Shown here one piece after another: positions 18,111 to 26,254 of a stretch of 64,000 nt of DNA. Positions within the stretch are counted from its first letter, which is position 1; each line of letters begins with the position of its first letter. Under the pieces are notes generated by a model, which saw only the letters and a program-made list of their open reading frames with translations, searched no databases and was not told where the DNA came from. The DNA is from Streptomyces sp. FIT100 (GTDB lineage Bacteria > Actinomycetota > Actinomycetes > Streptomycetales > Streptomycetaceae): the NCBI RefSeq assembly GCF_024584805.1, contig NZ_CP075715.1:682001-746000 (forward strand), in the 5' to 3' direction. A program made the translations under genes and the position numbers.

Positions 18111-18839
18111 ATGAGCGACAGCAGCCTGCGCCTGGTCTGGGTCTACCCGGACCTGCTCAGCACCTACGGGGACCAGGGCAACGCCCTGGTCGTGGAGCGC
18201 CGGGCCCGGCAGCGCCGACTCGGCGTCACGCGCGTCGACGTCCGCAGCGACCAGCCGGTGCCGACCTCAGGCGACATCTATCTGATCGGCGGCGGCGAGG
18301 ACCGGCCGCAGCGGCTCGCGGCGGAGCGGCTGCGCCGGGACGGCGGCCTCTCCCGGGCCGCGTCCAACGGCGCGATCATCTTCTCGGTCTGCGCCGGGTA
18401 CCAGATCCTCGGCCACGAGTTCATCAACGACCTGGGCGAGCGCGAGCCCGGCCTCGGGCTGCTCGACGTGATCTCCACGCGCGGCGAGGGCGAGCGGTGC
18501 GTCGGCGACGTCCTCGCCGACATCGACCCGCGGCTCGGCCTGCCGCAGCTGACGGGCTTCGAGAACCACCAGGGCATCACGCATCTGGGACCGACGGCCC
18601 GGCCCTTCGCACGCACCGTGTTCGGCAAGGGCAACGGCACGGGCGACGGCACCGAGGGCGCGTACAACGACACCGTCTTCGGTACGTACATGCACGGCCC
18701 GGTCATGGCCCGCAATCCGCAGATCGCGGATCTGCTGCTGAAGCTGGCGCTCGATGTGAACGCACTGCCGCCGGCCGACGACCGCTGGTACGAGGCGCTG
18801 CGCGCCGAGCGCATCGCGGCGGCGACCCAGCCGGCCTGA
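18111..18839 (+). CDS. gatD: Lipid II isoglutaminyl synthase, glutaminase subunit GatD
   Basis: A 242-aa class I-like glutamine amidotransferase that supplies ammonia to MurT. The catalytic Cys94 sits in the nucleophile elbow SVCAGYQILG, and the catalytic His is in GTYMHGPVMARN. It begins with the conserved VWVYPDLLSTYGDQGNA. The start ATG at 18111 follows GAGGAAAAGAGAG. It is co-transcribed with murT by position and strand. The pair acts at the cytoplasmic membrane during peptidoglycan precursor synthesis. Confidence 0.96.
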   Translation: MSDSSLRLVWVYPDLLSTYGDQGNALVVERRARQRRLGVTRVDVRSDQPVPTSGDIYLIGGGEDRPQRLAAERLRRDGGLSRAASNGAIIFSVCAGYQILGHEFINDLGEREPGLGLLDVISTRGEGERCVGDVLADIDPRLGLPQLTGFENHQGITHLGPTARPFARTVFGKGNGTGDGTEGAYNDTVFGTYMHGPVMARNPQIADLLLKLALDVNALPPADDRWYEALRAERIAAATQPA

Positions 18840-19006
18840 CCCGCGGCCGGCGGCCTCCGTCCCGCAAGCGGATTCGTACGAACATCCGGTGTCCACGGTG
18901 CGGACGTCCGGTTCGGCCCCCGCCACCTGCCGCCGGTAGGCTGGCGGGGATCCAACCGGACGACGTGGTCCGGGAGTCGGCCCACGTTGCAAAGGTATTC
19001 GGGCTC

Positions 19007-20032
19007 ATGCGCATTGGTGTCCTCACGTCCGGCGGCGACTGCCCCGGTCTGAACGCGGTCATCCGTTCCGTCGTGCACCGCGCCGTCGTGGACCACGACG
19101 ACGAGGTCATCGGCTTCCACGACGGCTGGAAGGGCCTGCTGGAGGCCGACTACCGCAAGCTCGACCTCGACGCGGTGGCGGGCATCCTGGCCCGCGGCGG
19201 CACCATCCTCGGCTCCTCCCGGGTGCAGCCGGCCCATCTGGTCGACGGCGTCGAGCGCGCCAAGGGCCACGTCGCCGAGCTGGGCCTCGACGCGATCATC
19301 CCGATCGGCGGCGAGGGCACGCTGAAGGCCGCCAACCTCCTCTCCGAGGCGGGGCTGCCGATCGTCGGCGTACCGAAGACCATCGACAACGACATCGCCT
19401 CGACCGACGTCACCTTCGGCTTCGACACCGCCGTCGGGGTCGCGACGGAGGCGCTGGACCGGCTGAAGACGACCGCCGAGTCGCACCAGCGGGTGCTGAT
19501 CGTCGAGGTCATGGGCCGCCACACCGGCTGGATCGCCCTGCACTCCGGCATGGCCGCCGGCGCGCACGCCATCGTCGTGCCGGAGCGCCCCTTCGACATC
19601 GACGAGCTGACCAAGCGGGTCGGCGCGCGCTTCGAGGCGGGCAAGCGGTTCGCGATCGTCGTGGTCGCGGAGGGCGCCAAGCCGCGCGAGGGCACGATGG
19701 AGTTCGACGAGGGCGGCCGGGACATCTACGGCCACGAGCGCTTCGCGGGTGTCGCCCGGCAGCTCTCGGTCGAGCTGGAGCACCGGCTCGGCAAGGAGGC
19801 CCGGCCGGTGATCCTCGGGCATGTGCAGCGCGGCGGCACGCCGACCGCGTACGACCGGGTCCTCGCCACCCGGTTCGGCTGGCACGCCGTGGAGGCCGCG
19901 CACCGCGGCGAGTTCGGGATGCTGACGGCGCTGCGCGGCACGGACATCACGATGGTGCCGCTGGCGCAGGCCGTGGAAACGCTGAAGACGGTTCCCGACG
20001 AGCGGTACGCCGAGGCGGAGTGCGTCCTCTGA
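19007..20032 (+). CDS. pfkA: 6-phosphofructokinase
   Basis: A 341-aa glycolytic kinase. It shows GGDCPGLNAVIR near the N-terminus, GGEGTLKAANLL, the catalytic PKTIDNDI and MGRHTGWIAL. The residue after the acidic position in GGEGT is Gly, which favours ATP over pyrophosphate as phosphoryl donor; the preceding Asp of most family members is Glu here. The 167-bp upstream gap contains TAGGCT, a possible -10 box, and AAAGG precedes the ATG. A perfect hairpin lies about 50 bp after the stop. Confidence 0.95.
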   Translation: MRIGVLTSGGDCPGLNAVIRSVVHRAVVDHDDEVIGFHDGWKGLLEADYRKLDLDAVAGILARGGTILGSSRVQPAHLVDGVERAKGHVAELGLDAIIPIGGEGTLKAANLLSEAGLPIVGVPKTIDNDIASTDVTFGFDTAVGVATEALDRLKTTAESHQRVLIVEVMGRHTGWIALHSGMAAGAHAIVVPERPFDIDELTKRVGARFEAGKRFAIVVVAEGAKPREGTMEFDEGGRDIYGHERFAGVARQLSVELEHRLGKEARPVILGHVQRGGTPTAYDRVLATRFGWHAVEAAHRGEFGMLTALRGTDITMVPLAQAVETLKTVPDERYAEAECVL

Positions 20033-20082
20033 ACCTCTGACACCTCTGACACCTCCCCTCTGAACACCTCCCCGGACGTCAC

Positions 20083-20120
20083 GAACCGCCCCCGGTCGCA
20101 GCAGCGGCCGGGGGCGGTTC
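20083..20120 (+). terminator. Hairpin terminator after pfkA
   Basis: Perfect 13-bp arms GAACCGCCCCCGG (20083-20095) and CCGGGGGCGGTTC (20108-20120) around a 12-base loop, followed by TAGTCTGGTC. It separates pfkA from ctaG. Confidence 0.8.
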
Positions 20121-20176
20121 TAGTCTGGTCCGGACAACCAGCACGAATCAGGGCGCTCCAGGGGCAGGGCAGGCAG

Positions 20177-21145
20177 ATGGATCACAGCGGGCACGGCGGT
20201 CACAGTGGGCACGGGATGCCGATGGATCTGCCGCCGTTCACGCTGGGGCGGGGCCTGGAGCTCTCCGGCGACCCCGTCTTCCTGGCCGGCTGCCTCCTCG
20301 TGCTCGGCCTGTACGCGTGGGGCGTCGTCCGGCTGCGGCGGCGCGGGGACGCGTGGCCGGTCGGCCGGACGGTCTTCTTCACCGTCGGCGTGCTGAGCAT
20401 CGCGCTGGTGATGTGCACCGCGCTCAACGACTACGGCATGGTCATGTTTAGCGTGCACATGGTGCAGCACATGGTGATCAGCATGCTCTCGCCGATCCTG
20501 CTGCTGCTCGGCGCCCCGGTGACGCTCGCGCTGCGCGCCCTGCCGGTCGCGGGACGCGGCGCGAAGGGCCCGCGCGAGCTGCTCCTCGCGCTGCTCCACA
20601 GCCGCTACATGAAGGTCGTCACGCATCCGGCGTTCACGATCCCGATGTTCATCGCGAGCCTCTACGGGCTCTACTTCACGCCGCTCTTCGACTTCCTCAT
20701 GGGGTCCAGGGCCGGGCACATCGCGATGATGGTGCACTTCCTCGCCGTCGGGCTGATCTTCTTCTGGCCGATCATGGGCGTGGACCCGGGTCCGCACCGG
20801 CCGGGCTATGTGATGCGGATGCTGGAGCTGTTCGCGGGGATGCCGTTCCACGCCTTCTTCGGCATCGCGCTGATGATGGCGAGCGCACCGATGGTGAAGG
20901 CGTACGAGAACCCGCCCGCGTCACTCGGGATCACCGCGCTCTCCGACCAGAATGCGGCGGGCGGCATCGCCTGGGCGTTCAGCGAGATCCCGTCGGTGCT
21001 GGTGCTGATCGCGCTGGTGTTCCAGTGGTACCGCTCCGAGCAGCGCCAGGCGGTGCGCAAGGACCGGGCGGCGGACCGGGACGGGGACCGGGAGCTGGAG
21101 GCGTACAACGCGTATCTGGCCTCGCTCCAGGCGCGCGGACGCTGA
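20177..21145 (+). CDS. ctaG: Cytochrome c oxidase assembly protein, CtaG (caa3 type)
   Basis: A 322-aa polytopic membrane protein of the CtaG family, needed for assembly of cytochrome c oxidase. The N-terminus is a His-rich segment (MDHSGHGGHSGHGMPMD) that could bind copper. About seven to eight helices follow, with conserved patches HMVQHMVISMLSPILLLLG, HPAFTIPMFIASLYGLYFTPLF and LFAGMPFHAFFGIALM. The C-terminal 50 residues are charged and cytoplasmic. It stands alone between a terminator and a small membrane-protein gene. Confidence 0.92.
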   Translation: MDHSGHGGHSGHGMPMDLPPFTLGRGLELSGDPVFLAGCLLVLGLYAWGVVRLRRRGDAWPVGRTVFFTVGVLSIALVMCTALNDYGMVMFSVHMVQHMVISMLSPILLLLGAPVTLALRALPVAGRGAKGPRELLLALLHSRYMKVVTHPAFTIPMFIASLYGLYFTPLFDFLMGSRAGHIAMMVHFLAVGLIFFWPIMGVDPGPHRPGYVMRMLELFAGMPFHAFFGIALMMASAPMVKAYENPPASLGITALSDQNAAGGIAWAFSEIPSVLVLIALVFQWYRSEQRQAVRKDRAADRDGDRELEAYNAYLASLQARGR

Positions 21146-21273
21146 GCACGCACGGCGGCCCCCGCCTGGTACGTGCCCGCCAGTAGCGCGAGGCACGTCT
21201 CAGGGGTCACGATGGCTGCACGGCCCTGGCCATGGCTTCCAGCGATGGCGCGTCGGCCCGGAGGAGGACGCGC

Positions 21274-21438
21274 ATGTCCGGTTCGAGTGCCACGAAGACG
21301 ATGGGTGTGCTCACCGTCTCGACCCTGGTGGTCGTGACGGCCTACACGGTCGCGCTGGGGAGCAACGGCTGGCTGTGGTTCGGCTGGATCGTACTGGGTC
21401 TCGCCACGATCGGGATGGTGGCGTCCAAGCCCACGTGA
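21274..21438 (+). CDS. Small two-helix membrane protein
   Basis: A 54-aa hydrophobic protein starting MSGSSATKTMG, with two predicted membrane segments (TVSTLVVVTAYTVAL and WLWFGWIVLGLATIGMVA). The ATG at 21274 was preferred over the one at 21232 because GGAGGAGG sits at the right distance. Function unknown; proteins of this size and layout are common in Streptomyces. Confidence 0.7.
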   Translation: MSGSSATKTMGVLTVSTLVVVTAYTVALGSNGWLWFGWIVLGLATIGMVASKPT

Positions 21439-21503
21439 TCCAGGGGCCGGCGGAGGTCACGCTTCTCAGGGTTCTTTGAGGTTCGTCCGGTACGGATGGG
21501 CGC

Positions 21504-21860
21504 ATGAGCGACCCTTCCCCCGGCGGCCCTCCGCCCGGCGGCCCTTCTCCCGGCGGCCCCTCCTCGGGCGACGTCACCGTGCTCGTCGTCGACGACGAGC
21601 CGAACATCCGTGACCTGCTGTCCCAGACCCTGCGGCTCGTCGGCTTCCGGGTCACGACCGCCGCCACCGGCTTCGGGGCGCTCACGGCCGCCGAATCGGG
21701 GCGGCCGGACCTCGTCGTGCTCGATGTGATGCTGCCCGACCTCGACGGGTTCGAGGTGGCGGGGCGGCTGCGCGCGGCGGGCACGGACGCACCGGTGCTC
21801 TTCCTCACCGCACGCGACTCGGTGGACGACCGGATCAGGGGCCTGACGGCCGGTGGCGAC
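21504..21860 (+). pseudogene. Truncated response regulator receiver domain
   Basis: About 118 codons of an OmpR-type response regulator. The acidic pocket (VDDEPNIRD), phosphoacceptor Asp in VVLDVMLPDLDG and the conserved Thr/Ala strand (FLTARDS) are intact, but the sequence stops being protein-like after RIRGLTAGGD, exactly where DYVTKPF would be expected. The Lys switch, last helix and whole DNA-binding domain are missing. The frame stays open to 22088 but the translation there is antisense and low-complexity. The N-terminus has a Pro/Gly-rich leader with repeated GGPxPGGP units. Confidence 0.85.
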
Positions 21861-21972
21861 GGTGATGGCGGGCGGGGTCGGTGCCACCCTGGTCATCGGC
21901 GCTCTGGCGGGGATCTATCCGGCGGTACGGGCGGTACGGCTGCCCCCGACCGAGGCGCTGGCCGCGGCCTGA
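21853..21972 (+). pseudogene. 3' remnant of an ABC transporter permease (MacB/FtsX type)
   Basis: In the frame beginning at 21853 the DNA encodes VATVMAGGVGATLVIGALAG then IYPAVRAVRLPPTEALAAA and a stop. This is the last membrane helix and the diagnostic GIYPAxRAxRLxPxEAL tail of MacB/FtsX-family permeases. Everything upstream in the permease is gone and the sequence runs directly into the truncated response regulator, in a different frame. This indicates an internal deletion. Confidence 0.82.
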
Positions 21973-22101
21973 GCGCCGGTACGCGGGGGCGCCGGGCCGG
22001 ACAGGGACGGTACGCGGGGGCGCCGGAACGGAAAGGAGGGAGGGTCCGCCGGGCGGTTGCCGGCGGGCCTTCCGCCGTCGGCGGATGACCGCGACCGCGG
22101 T

Positions 22102-22641
22102 TCACTGGCCGGCGGAGAGCTGCCTCGCCTTGGCGGCGACGTGGTGGCGCGTGATGCGGCCGATCTCGTGCCAGAAGGGCTTGGCGGTCAGGTAGGTGCC
22201 GAGTACCGACAGAATGCCGAAGGACACGTCCACGCTGATGCGCCCCTGCTTGGCCCAGTAGACGTCCTGAAGGTCGAGCAGCAGGGCGAACTCGTCGGCG
22301 ATCAGCGCCGTTCCGCATCCGTAGGCGGCGGCGACCGCGGGATGCCCGACGGCCTGCTCGTCTCCGCGGACCGCGATCAGACCGACGCAGGCGAGGGTGC
22401 CGATGCCGAAGTTGTAGTGGTGGATGTGCTCGCCCCCCGCGGAGATGTTCCCCCAGGGCAGCCACCCGCCGCGGATGCCGTGCGTGATCAGCCGCACGGT
22501 CCCGAAGGTCGTGCCGAAGGCGATCCATGTCACCAGCAGCGACCGCTGGAGCGGGGTGAGGTTCCGGTCCGCCGCCTGGTGCCAGCGCGCGAGCAGCCCC
22601 GTCCCGGTCGTGCCGCCCCCACGCGTCGGATTCGCTCCCAT
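22102..22641 (-). CDS. Conserved integral membrane protein
   Basis: A 179-aa protein with about four membrane helices, starting MGANPTRGGG. It contains GGEHIHHYNFGIGTLACVGL, where the two His and Tyr near a membrane face are suggestive of a conserved site, and ends in a basic tail (RITRHHVAAKARQ). The ATG at 22641 was preferred over the one at 22668 because GGAAGGG precedes it by six bases. The function is not known. The next gene upstream on this strand is a 45-aa membrane peptide ending 36 bp away. Confidence 0.72.
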   Translation of the reverse strand: MGANPTRGGGTTGTGLLARWHQAADRNLTPLQRSLLVTWIAFGTTFGTVRLITHGIRGGWLPWGNISAGGEHIHHYNFGIGTLACVGLIAVRGDEQAVGHPAVAAAYGCGTALIADEFALLLDLQDVYWAKQGRISVDVSFGILSVLGTYLTAKPFWHEIGRITRHHVAAKARQLSAGQ

Positions 22642-22677
22642 GGGCTGCCCTTCCTGTGCGGACGACACACCGGCGCC

Positions 22678-22815
22678 TCACTCGGGCGCTTGCTCATCAG
22701 GACCATCGCTGTCATGCCCCGGCGCGGACGGCGGAAAGAGCACGTCCTCCAAAACCTCGAGGGCGAACATCAGCACCATCATCAACACCGGGACCAGCAC
22801 GGCTATCACGACCAT
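22678..22815 (-). CDS. 45-aa single-helix membrane peptide
   Basis: A short frame easily missed by length cut-offs. It reads MVVIAVLVPVLMMVLMFALE followed by a hydrophilic acidic tail ending PDEQAPE. GGGGAG lies six bases before the ATG. The single hydrophobic helix followed by a short acidic cytoplasmic or external tail is typical of small Streptomyces membrane peptides. It sits just upstream of the 22102-22641 membrane gene on the same strand and may be co-transcribed. Confidence 0.6.
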   Translation of the reverse strand: MVVIAVLVPVLMMVLMFALEVLEDVLFPPSAPGHDSDGPDEQAPE

Positions 22816-23278
22816 GGCGTCTCCCCAGAGGAGTCAGGGTGCACGGTCTCCGCGACCTCGACGACACCACTGCCCGGCTTGCCACCTCCTCGCGCCGGCA
22901 CCCGGTTCCTCGCCCCAGCTTCTGCCCGAACGGAGCACGGCGCACGCTGCGGCGTACGGCGCGGCGGGCGCGACGCGGGCCTGTCCAGGGCGCCGACCTG
23001 GGCTTCCGGGGCAACACCGCGGGCTACGCCGATAGGCCATTCGAGTGAGACCGGCGCCGCGCGGCCCGGGCTTTCGGCCTGTTCGGCCGCCGGGCTCGCC
23101 GCGCCCCCGGTCCACGGCCGGCGCAGGCTCCGCCATCGGCGGGCCCCCCACGCCACCGGGACCTCGGGCCGCGAGGGCCGCGACGTCGTCGGGTGCGGCG
23201 CCTTCGGGACGGGCCGAAGCCGTCAGTCGAGCGCGGCGAGCAGTTCACGCTCGCGCTGGGCGCCGAGGCCGGCTCGTC
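22816..23278. other. Gap with no supported gene
   Basis: Between the 45-aa peptide gene and the GH31 stop codon. Open frames here are low-complexity Arg/Pro-rich translations and none looks real. A GTG overlapping the GH31 stop opens 19 codons (ending RERELLAALD, stop at 23223) that could be the start of a lost downstream operon gene. Confidence 0.5.
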
Positions 23279-25321
23279 TCACCCGGTCCACTCGGCGATG
23301 GGCAGCCGCGCACCGTTCCGCAGCAGCAGCGGGATCCGGTCGAGCGGCGCGTCCAGCGTGTACGTGCCGGCGCCCTCGTACGGCTCGCCGGTCCAGGCGC
23401 AGGTCCAGCGGGCGCCCGCCGGCAGATACACCTCGCGGCGGGTGGCACCGGCCTCGGTGACGGGGGCGACCAGGAGATCAGGACCAAGCAGGAACTGGTC
23501 GGTGACGGTCCAGCTGGCCTCGTCCCCGGGGAACTCCAGGAACAGCGGGCGCATCGGCGGCAGCCCTTCCTGCGAGGCCACCAGCATCTGGTCGGCGACG
23601 TACGGGCGGATCCGCTCCCGCACCTTCAGGTACCGGCTCAGGATGGCGTATGCCTCGTCGCCGTAGGACCACACCTCGTTGGGGCCGCCGGTCATCTCCC
23701 CGCCGAGCGGCAGCCACGGCAGCCGGAAACCGTGCAGCCGGAAGATCGGGCAGAACGCGCCGAACTGGAACCAGCGGACGAGGACTTCGCGGTACGCCGG
23801 GTCGTCCGGGTCGCCGCCGTGGAAGCCTCCGATGTCGGTCGTCCACCACGGGATGCCGGACAGGCCGATGTTGAGGCCGGCCGTGATCTGTGAGCGCAGC
23901 GTGGCGAAGTCCGTGCCGATGTCGCCCGACCACACGGCCGTTCCGTAACGCTGGCTGCCGGCCCAGGCCGAGCGGCTGAACGACATGCCGTCGGTGTTGC
24001 CCGACGCGGCCATGCCCTCGTGGAAGGTACGGGCGTTCTCCCTCGGGTAGAGGTTGGCGACCTCGAGGCCGGGTCCCGCGTGGTAGCGCAGGTTGGCCGG
24101 GTGACCGGGATTCATCTCCGGCTCGCAGGCGTCCAGCCACCACAGGTTGACGCCCAGGGACTGGTAGTTCCGCTGCGCCTTGGACCAGACGAACGCGCGG
24201 GCCTCGGGGTTGGTGGGATCGTAGAAGGAGACCATGGCCTTGGCCCGTGAGCCCTTGTCCATGAAGGGCGCGTGGGCGGCGGTGCCGAACTCGTTGGCCA
24301 CGAGCAGGCCGCGGCGCTCCATCTCGTCGTGGTTCTCCGAGAGCCGGTTGACCGAAGGCCAGATGGAGACCATCAGCTTGATGCCGAGTTCGTCGAGTTC
24401 GGCGACCATGGCGGCCGGGTCGGGCCACTCGTCGGTGTCGAACTTCCAGTCGCCGAGGTGGGGCCAGTGGAAGAAGTCGGAGACGATGACCGACATCGGA
24501 AGCCCGCGGCGCTTGTGCTCACGGGCGACGCCGAGCAGTTCCTCCTGTGTCCTGTAGCGCAGCTTGCACTGCCAGAACCCGGTGCCCCAGTCCGGGAACT
24601 CGGGCGCGTGCCCGGTGGCGTCGGCATAGGAGCGCAGGATATCGGCGGGCGTGTCCCCCGCCGTGATCCAGTAGTCGATCTGGCGGGCGCTGTCGGCGAC
24701 CCAGCGGGTGCCGGTGGCGGCCAGCTCGACGCGGCCGACCGCGGGGCTGTTCCAGAGCAGGCCGTAGCCGCGGCTGGACAGGACGAACGGGATGGAGACC
24801 TCGGTGTTGCGCTGCACCAGGTCGATCACGGCGCCCTTCTGGTCGAGCAGTCCGTGCTGGTGCTGGCCGAGACCGTACAGTCGTTCGCCCTCGTACGCGG
24901 CGAAGTTCTGCTCCAGGCGATGGTGGCCGTTGCCCGTGGGGGTGTACACGCGGGTGCCGGGCCACCAGAAGTGCGCGCGGCGCTCGGCGAGCAGCTCACG
25001 CCCGTCCTCGGTGCTCACGAAGCGCAGCCCGCCGTCGACGGTGAGCTCGGCGGTGATCCGTCCGTTGACCAGGCGGGCCGGCGCGACCGGGTCGGTGGGC
25101 GAGCCGAGACCGGTGCTGAACACCGTCAGGCCGTGCAGGTCCGGGACGGTGATCTCGGCCTTGGCCCCGGCCGGGCGGTCGAGGAGTGCGCCGGGTATGT
25201 CGTCGCGCGGTGCACCGAGCGTGGCCCGCACCCGGACCGCGTCGGGGCCCCATGCCTCGACCCGCAGGGTCTCGTGGTTGCCGCTCCACTCCAGGCCGCC
25301 GTCGCGCTCCCGAAAGGACAT
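23279..25321 (-). CDS. GH31 alpha-xylosidase/alpha-glucosidase
   Basis: A 680-aa cytoplasmic glycosidase with no signal peptide. The GH31 barrel contains SDFFHWPHLGDWKFD, the nucleophile D397 in WWLDACEPE and the acid/base D467 in SGDIGTD, followed by GIPWWTTDIGGF. The FFHWPHLGDW motif is closer to the alpha-xylosidase branch than to maltases. It is the last gene of a LacI-regulated ABC sugar operon and would hydrolyse the imported oligosaccharide. A patch of short tandem repeats separates it from the upstream permease gene. Confidence 0.9.
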   Translation of the reverse strand: MSFRERDGGLEWSGNHETLRVEAWGPDAVRVRATLGAPRDDIPGALLDRPAGAKAEITVPDLHGLTVFSTGLGSPTDPVAPARLVNGRITAELTVDGGLRFVSTEDGRELLAERRAHFWWPGTRVYTPTGNGHHRLEQNFAAYEGERLYGLGQHQHGLLDQKGAVIDLVQRNTEVSIPFVLSSRGYGLLWNSPAVGRVELAATGTRWVADSARQIDYWITAGDTPADILRSYADATGHAPEFPDWGTGFWQCKLRYRTQEELLGVAREHKRRGLPMSVIVSDFFHWPHLGDWKFDTDEWPDPAAMVAELDELGIKLMVSIWPSVNRLSENHDEMERRGLLVANEFGTAAHAPFMDKGSRAKAMVSFYDPTNPEARAFVWSKAQRNYQSLGVNLWWLDACEPEMNPGHPANLRYHAGPGLEVANLYPRENARTFHEGMAASGNTDGMSFSRSAWAGSQRYGTAVWSGDIGTDFATLRSQITAGLNIGLSGIPWWTTDIGGFHGGDPDDPAYREVLVRWFQFGAFCPIFRLHGFRLPWLPLGGEMTGGPNEVWSYGDEAYAILSRYLKVRERIRPYVADQMLVASQEGLPPMRPLFLEFPGDEASWTVTDQFLLGPDLLVAPVTEAGATRREVYLPAGARWTCAWTGEPYEGAGTYTLDAPLDRIPLLLRNGARLPIAEWTG

Positions 25322-25330
25322 GGTTCTCCC

Positions 25331-25391
25331 TGTTCCTGGCTGTTCTTGGCTGTTCTTGGATGGTGCCGTGGATGGTGCCGTGGATGGTGCG
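25331..25391. repeat. Two adjacent short tandem repeats before GH31
   Basis: Three copies of a 10-bp unit (TGTTCYTGGM, 25331-25360) run into about two and a half copies of a 12-bp unit (GGATGGTGCCGT, 25358-25391). They fill most of the 93-bp space between the permease stop and the GH31 start, so copy-number change would alter the leader length only. Confidence 0.8.
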
Positions 25392-25414
25392 GGTTCGTAC
25401 GGGCAGAAGGCCCG

Positions 25415-26248
25415 TCAGTCCTTGACGGAGCCGCCGGTGATGCCGGCCGCGATGTAGCGCTGGGCGATGACCAGGAGGATCGCGGCGGGTACGGAGGCGA
25501 TGACGGCCGAGGCCATGACCGCGTTCCAGTCGGCGGCGTTGGCTCCGATGAAGCGGTAGATGCCGACGGTGACCGGGGTCACCGCGTCGCGCGAGGTGAG
25601 CGTGATGGCGAAGAGGAAGTCCGCCCAGGAGAAGAGGAAGGCGAAAAGCCCCGCGGTGATCACGGAGTTGCGGCTCATCGGCAGCACCACGCGCAGAAAG
25701 GTGCGCCAGTGACCGGCTCCGTCGAGGGCTGCGGCCTCGACGACCTCCTTGGGCAGGTTCTGCATGAAGGCGCGCAGCAGGATCGCGGCGAACGGCACCG
25801 ACAGCGTGGACTGGGCGAGCATCAGGCCGATGGTGTTGTTCAGCAGCCCGAGGTGGCTGTAGAGCACGAACAGCGAGTTGGCCTTCGCCATGCCGGGGAT
25901 CATCTGGACGATCAGCAGCACGAAGAGGATGAGTCCCGCGTGGCGCAGCGTGAACCTCGCCAGGGCCCAGGCCAGCGGGGCGGCCACGGCGAGGGTGATC
26001 AGGACGTTGCCGCAGGCGACGAAGAGGCTGATCAGCAGATGGCGGCCCTGGGTGTCGAAGGCGGCGCGGTAGCCGTCGGCCGTGGGATCGCTCGGGAACC
26101 ACCTGGGCGGGATGGAGAGCAGCTCGTGGCTCGGCTGGAGCGAGGCGTTGAACATCCAGTAGAGCGGGAAGAGCAGCACGGCGACGAGGGCGACGGCGAG
26201 GGCGGTCGTGCCCCAGCGGCGCGTCGACGGGACGGTTGCGGTGGTCAT
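25415..26248 (-). CDS. ABC sugar transporter permease, MalG type
   Basis: A 277-aa inner-membrane permease with six helices. The EAA loop that contacts the ATPase is EVVEAAALDGAGHWRTFLRVVLPMSR. It ends with the short C-terminal tail typical of MalG (AAGITGGSVKD). It starts six bases after the end of the MalF-type gene. No ATPase gene is in the operon, so it probably uses the shared MsiK ATPase encoded elsewhere, as is usual in Streptomyces (inference). Confidence 0.93.
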   Translation of the reverse strand: MTTATVPSTRRWGTTALAVALVAVLLFPLYWMFNASLQPSHELLSIPPRWFPSDPTADGYRAAFDTQGRHLLISLFVACGNVLITLAVAAPLAWALARFTLRHAGLILFVLLIVQMIPGMAKANSLFVLYSHLGLLNNTIGLMLAQSTLSVPFAAILLRAFMQNLPKEVVEAAALDGAGHWRTFLRVVLPMSRNSVITAGLFAFLFSWADFLFAITLTSRDAVTPVTVGIYRFIGANAADWNAVMASAVIASVPAAILLVIAQRYIAAGITGGSVKD

Positions 26249-26254
26249 CCTCGG

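Noticed and set aside
23223..23282. 19-codon GTG frame overlapping the GH31 stop
   Set aside because: Too short to call; could be a remnant start of a lost operon gene.
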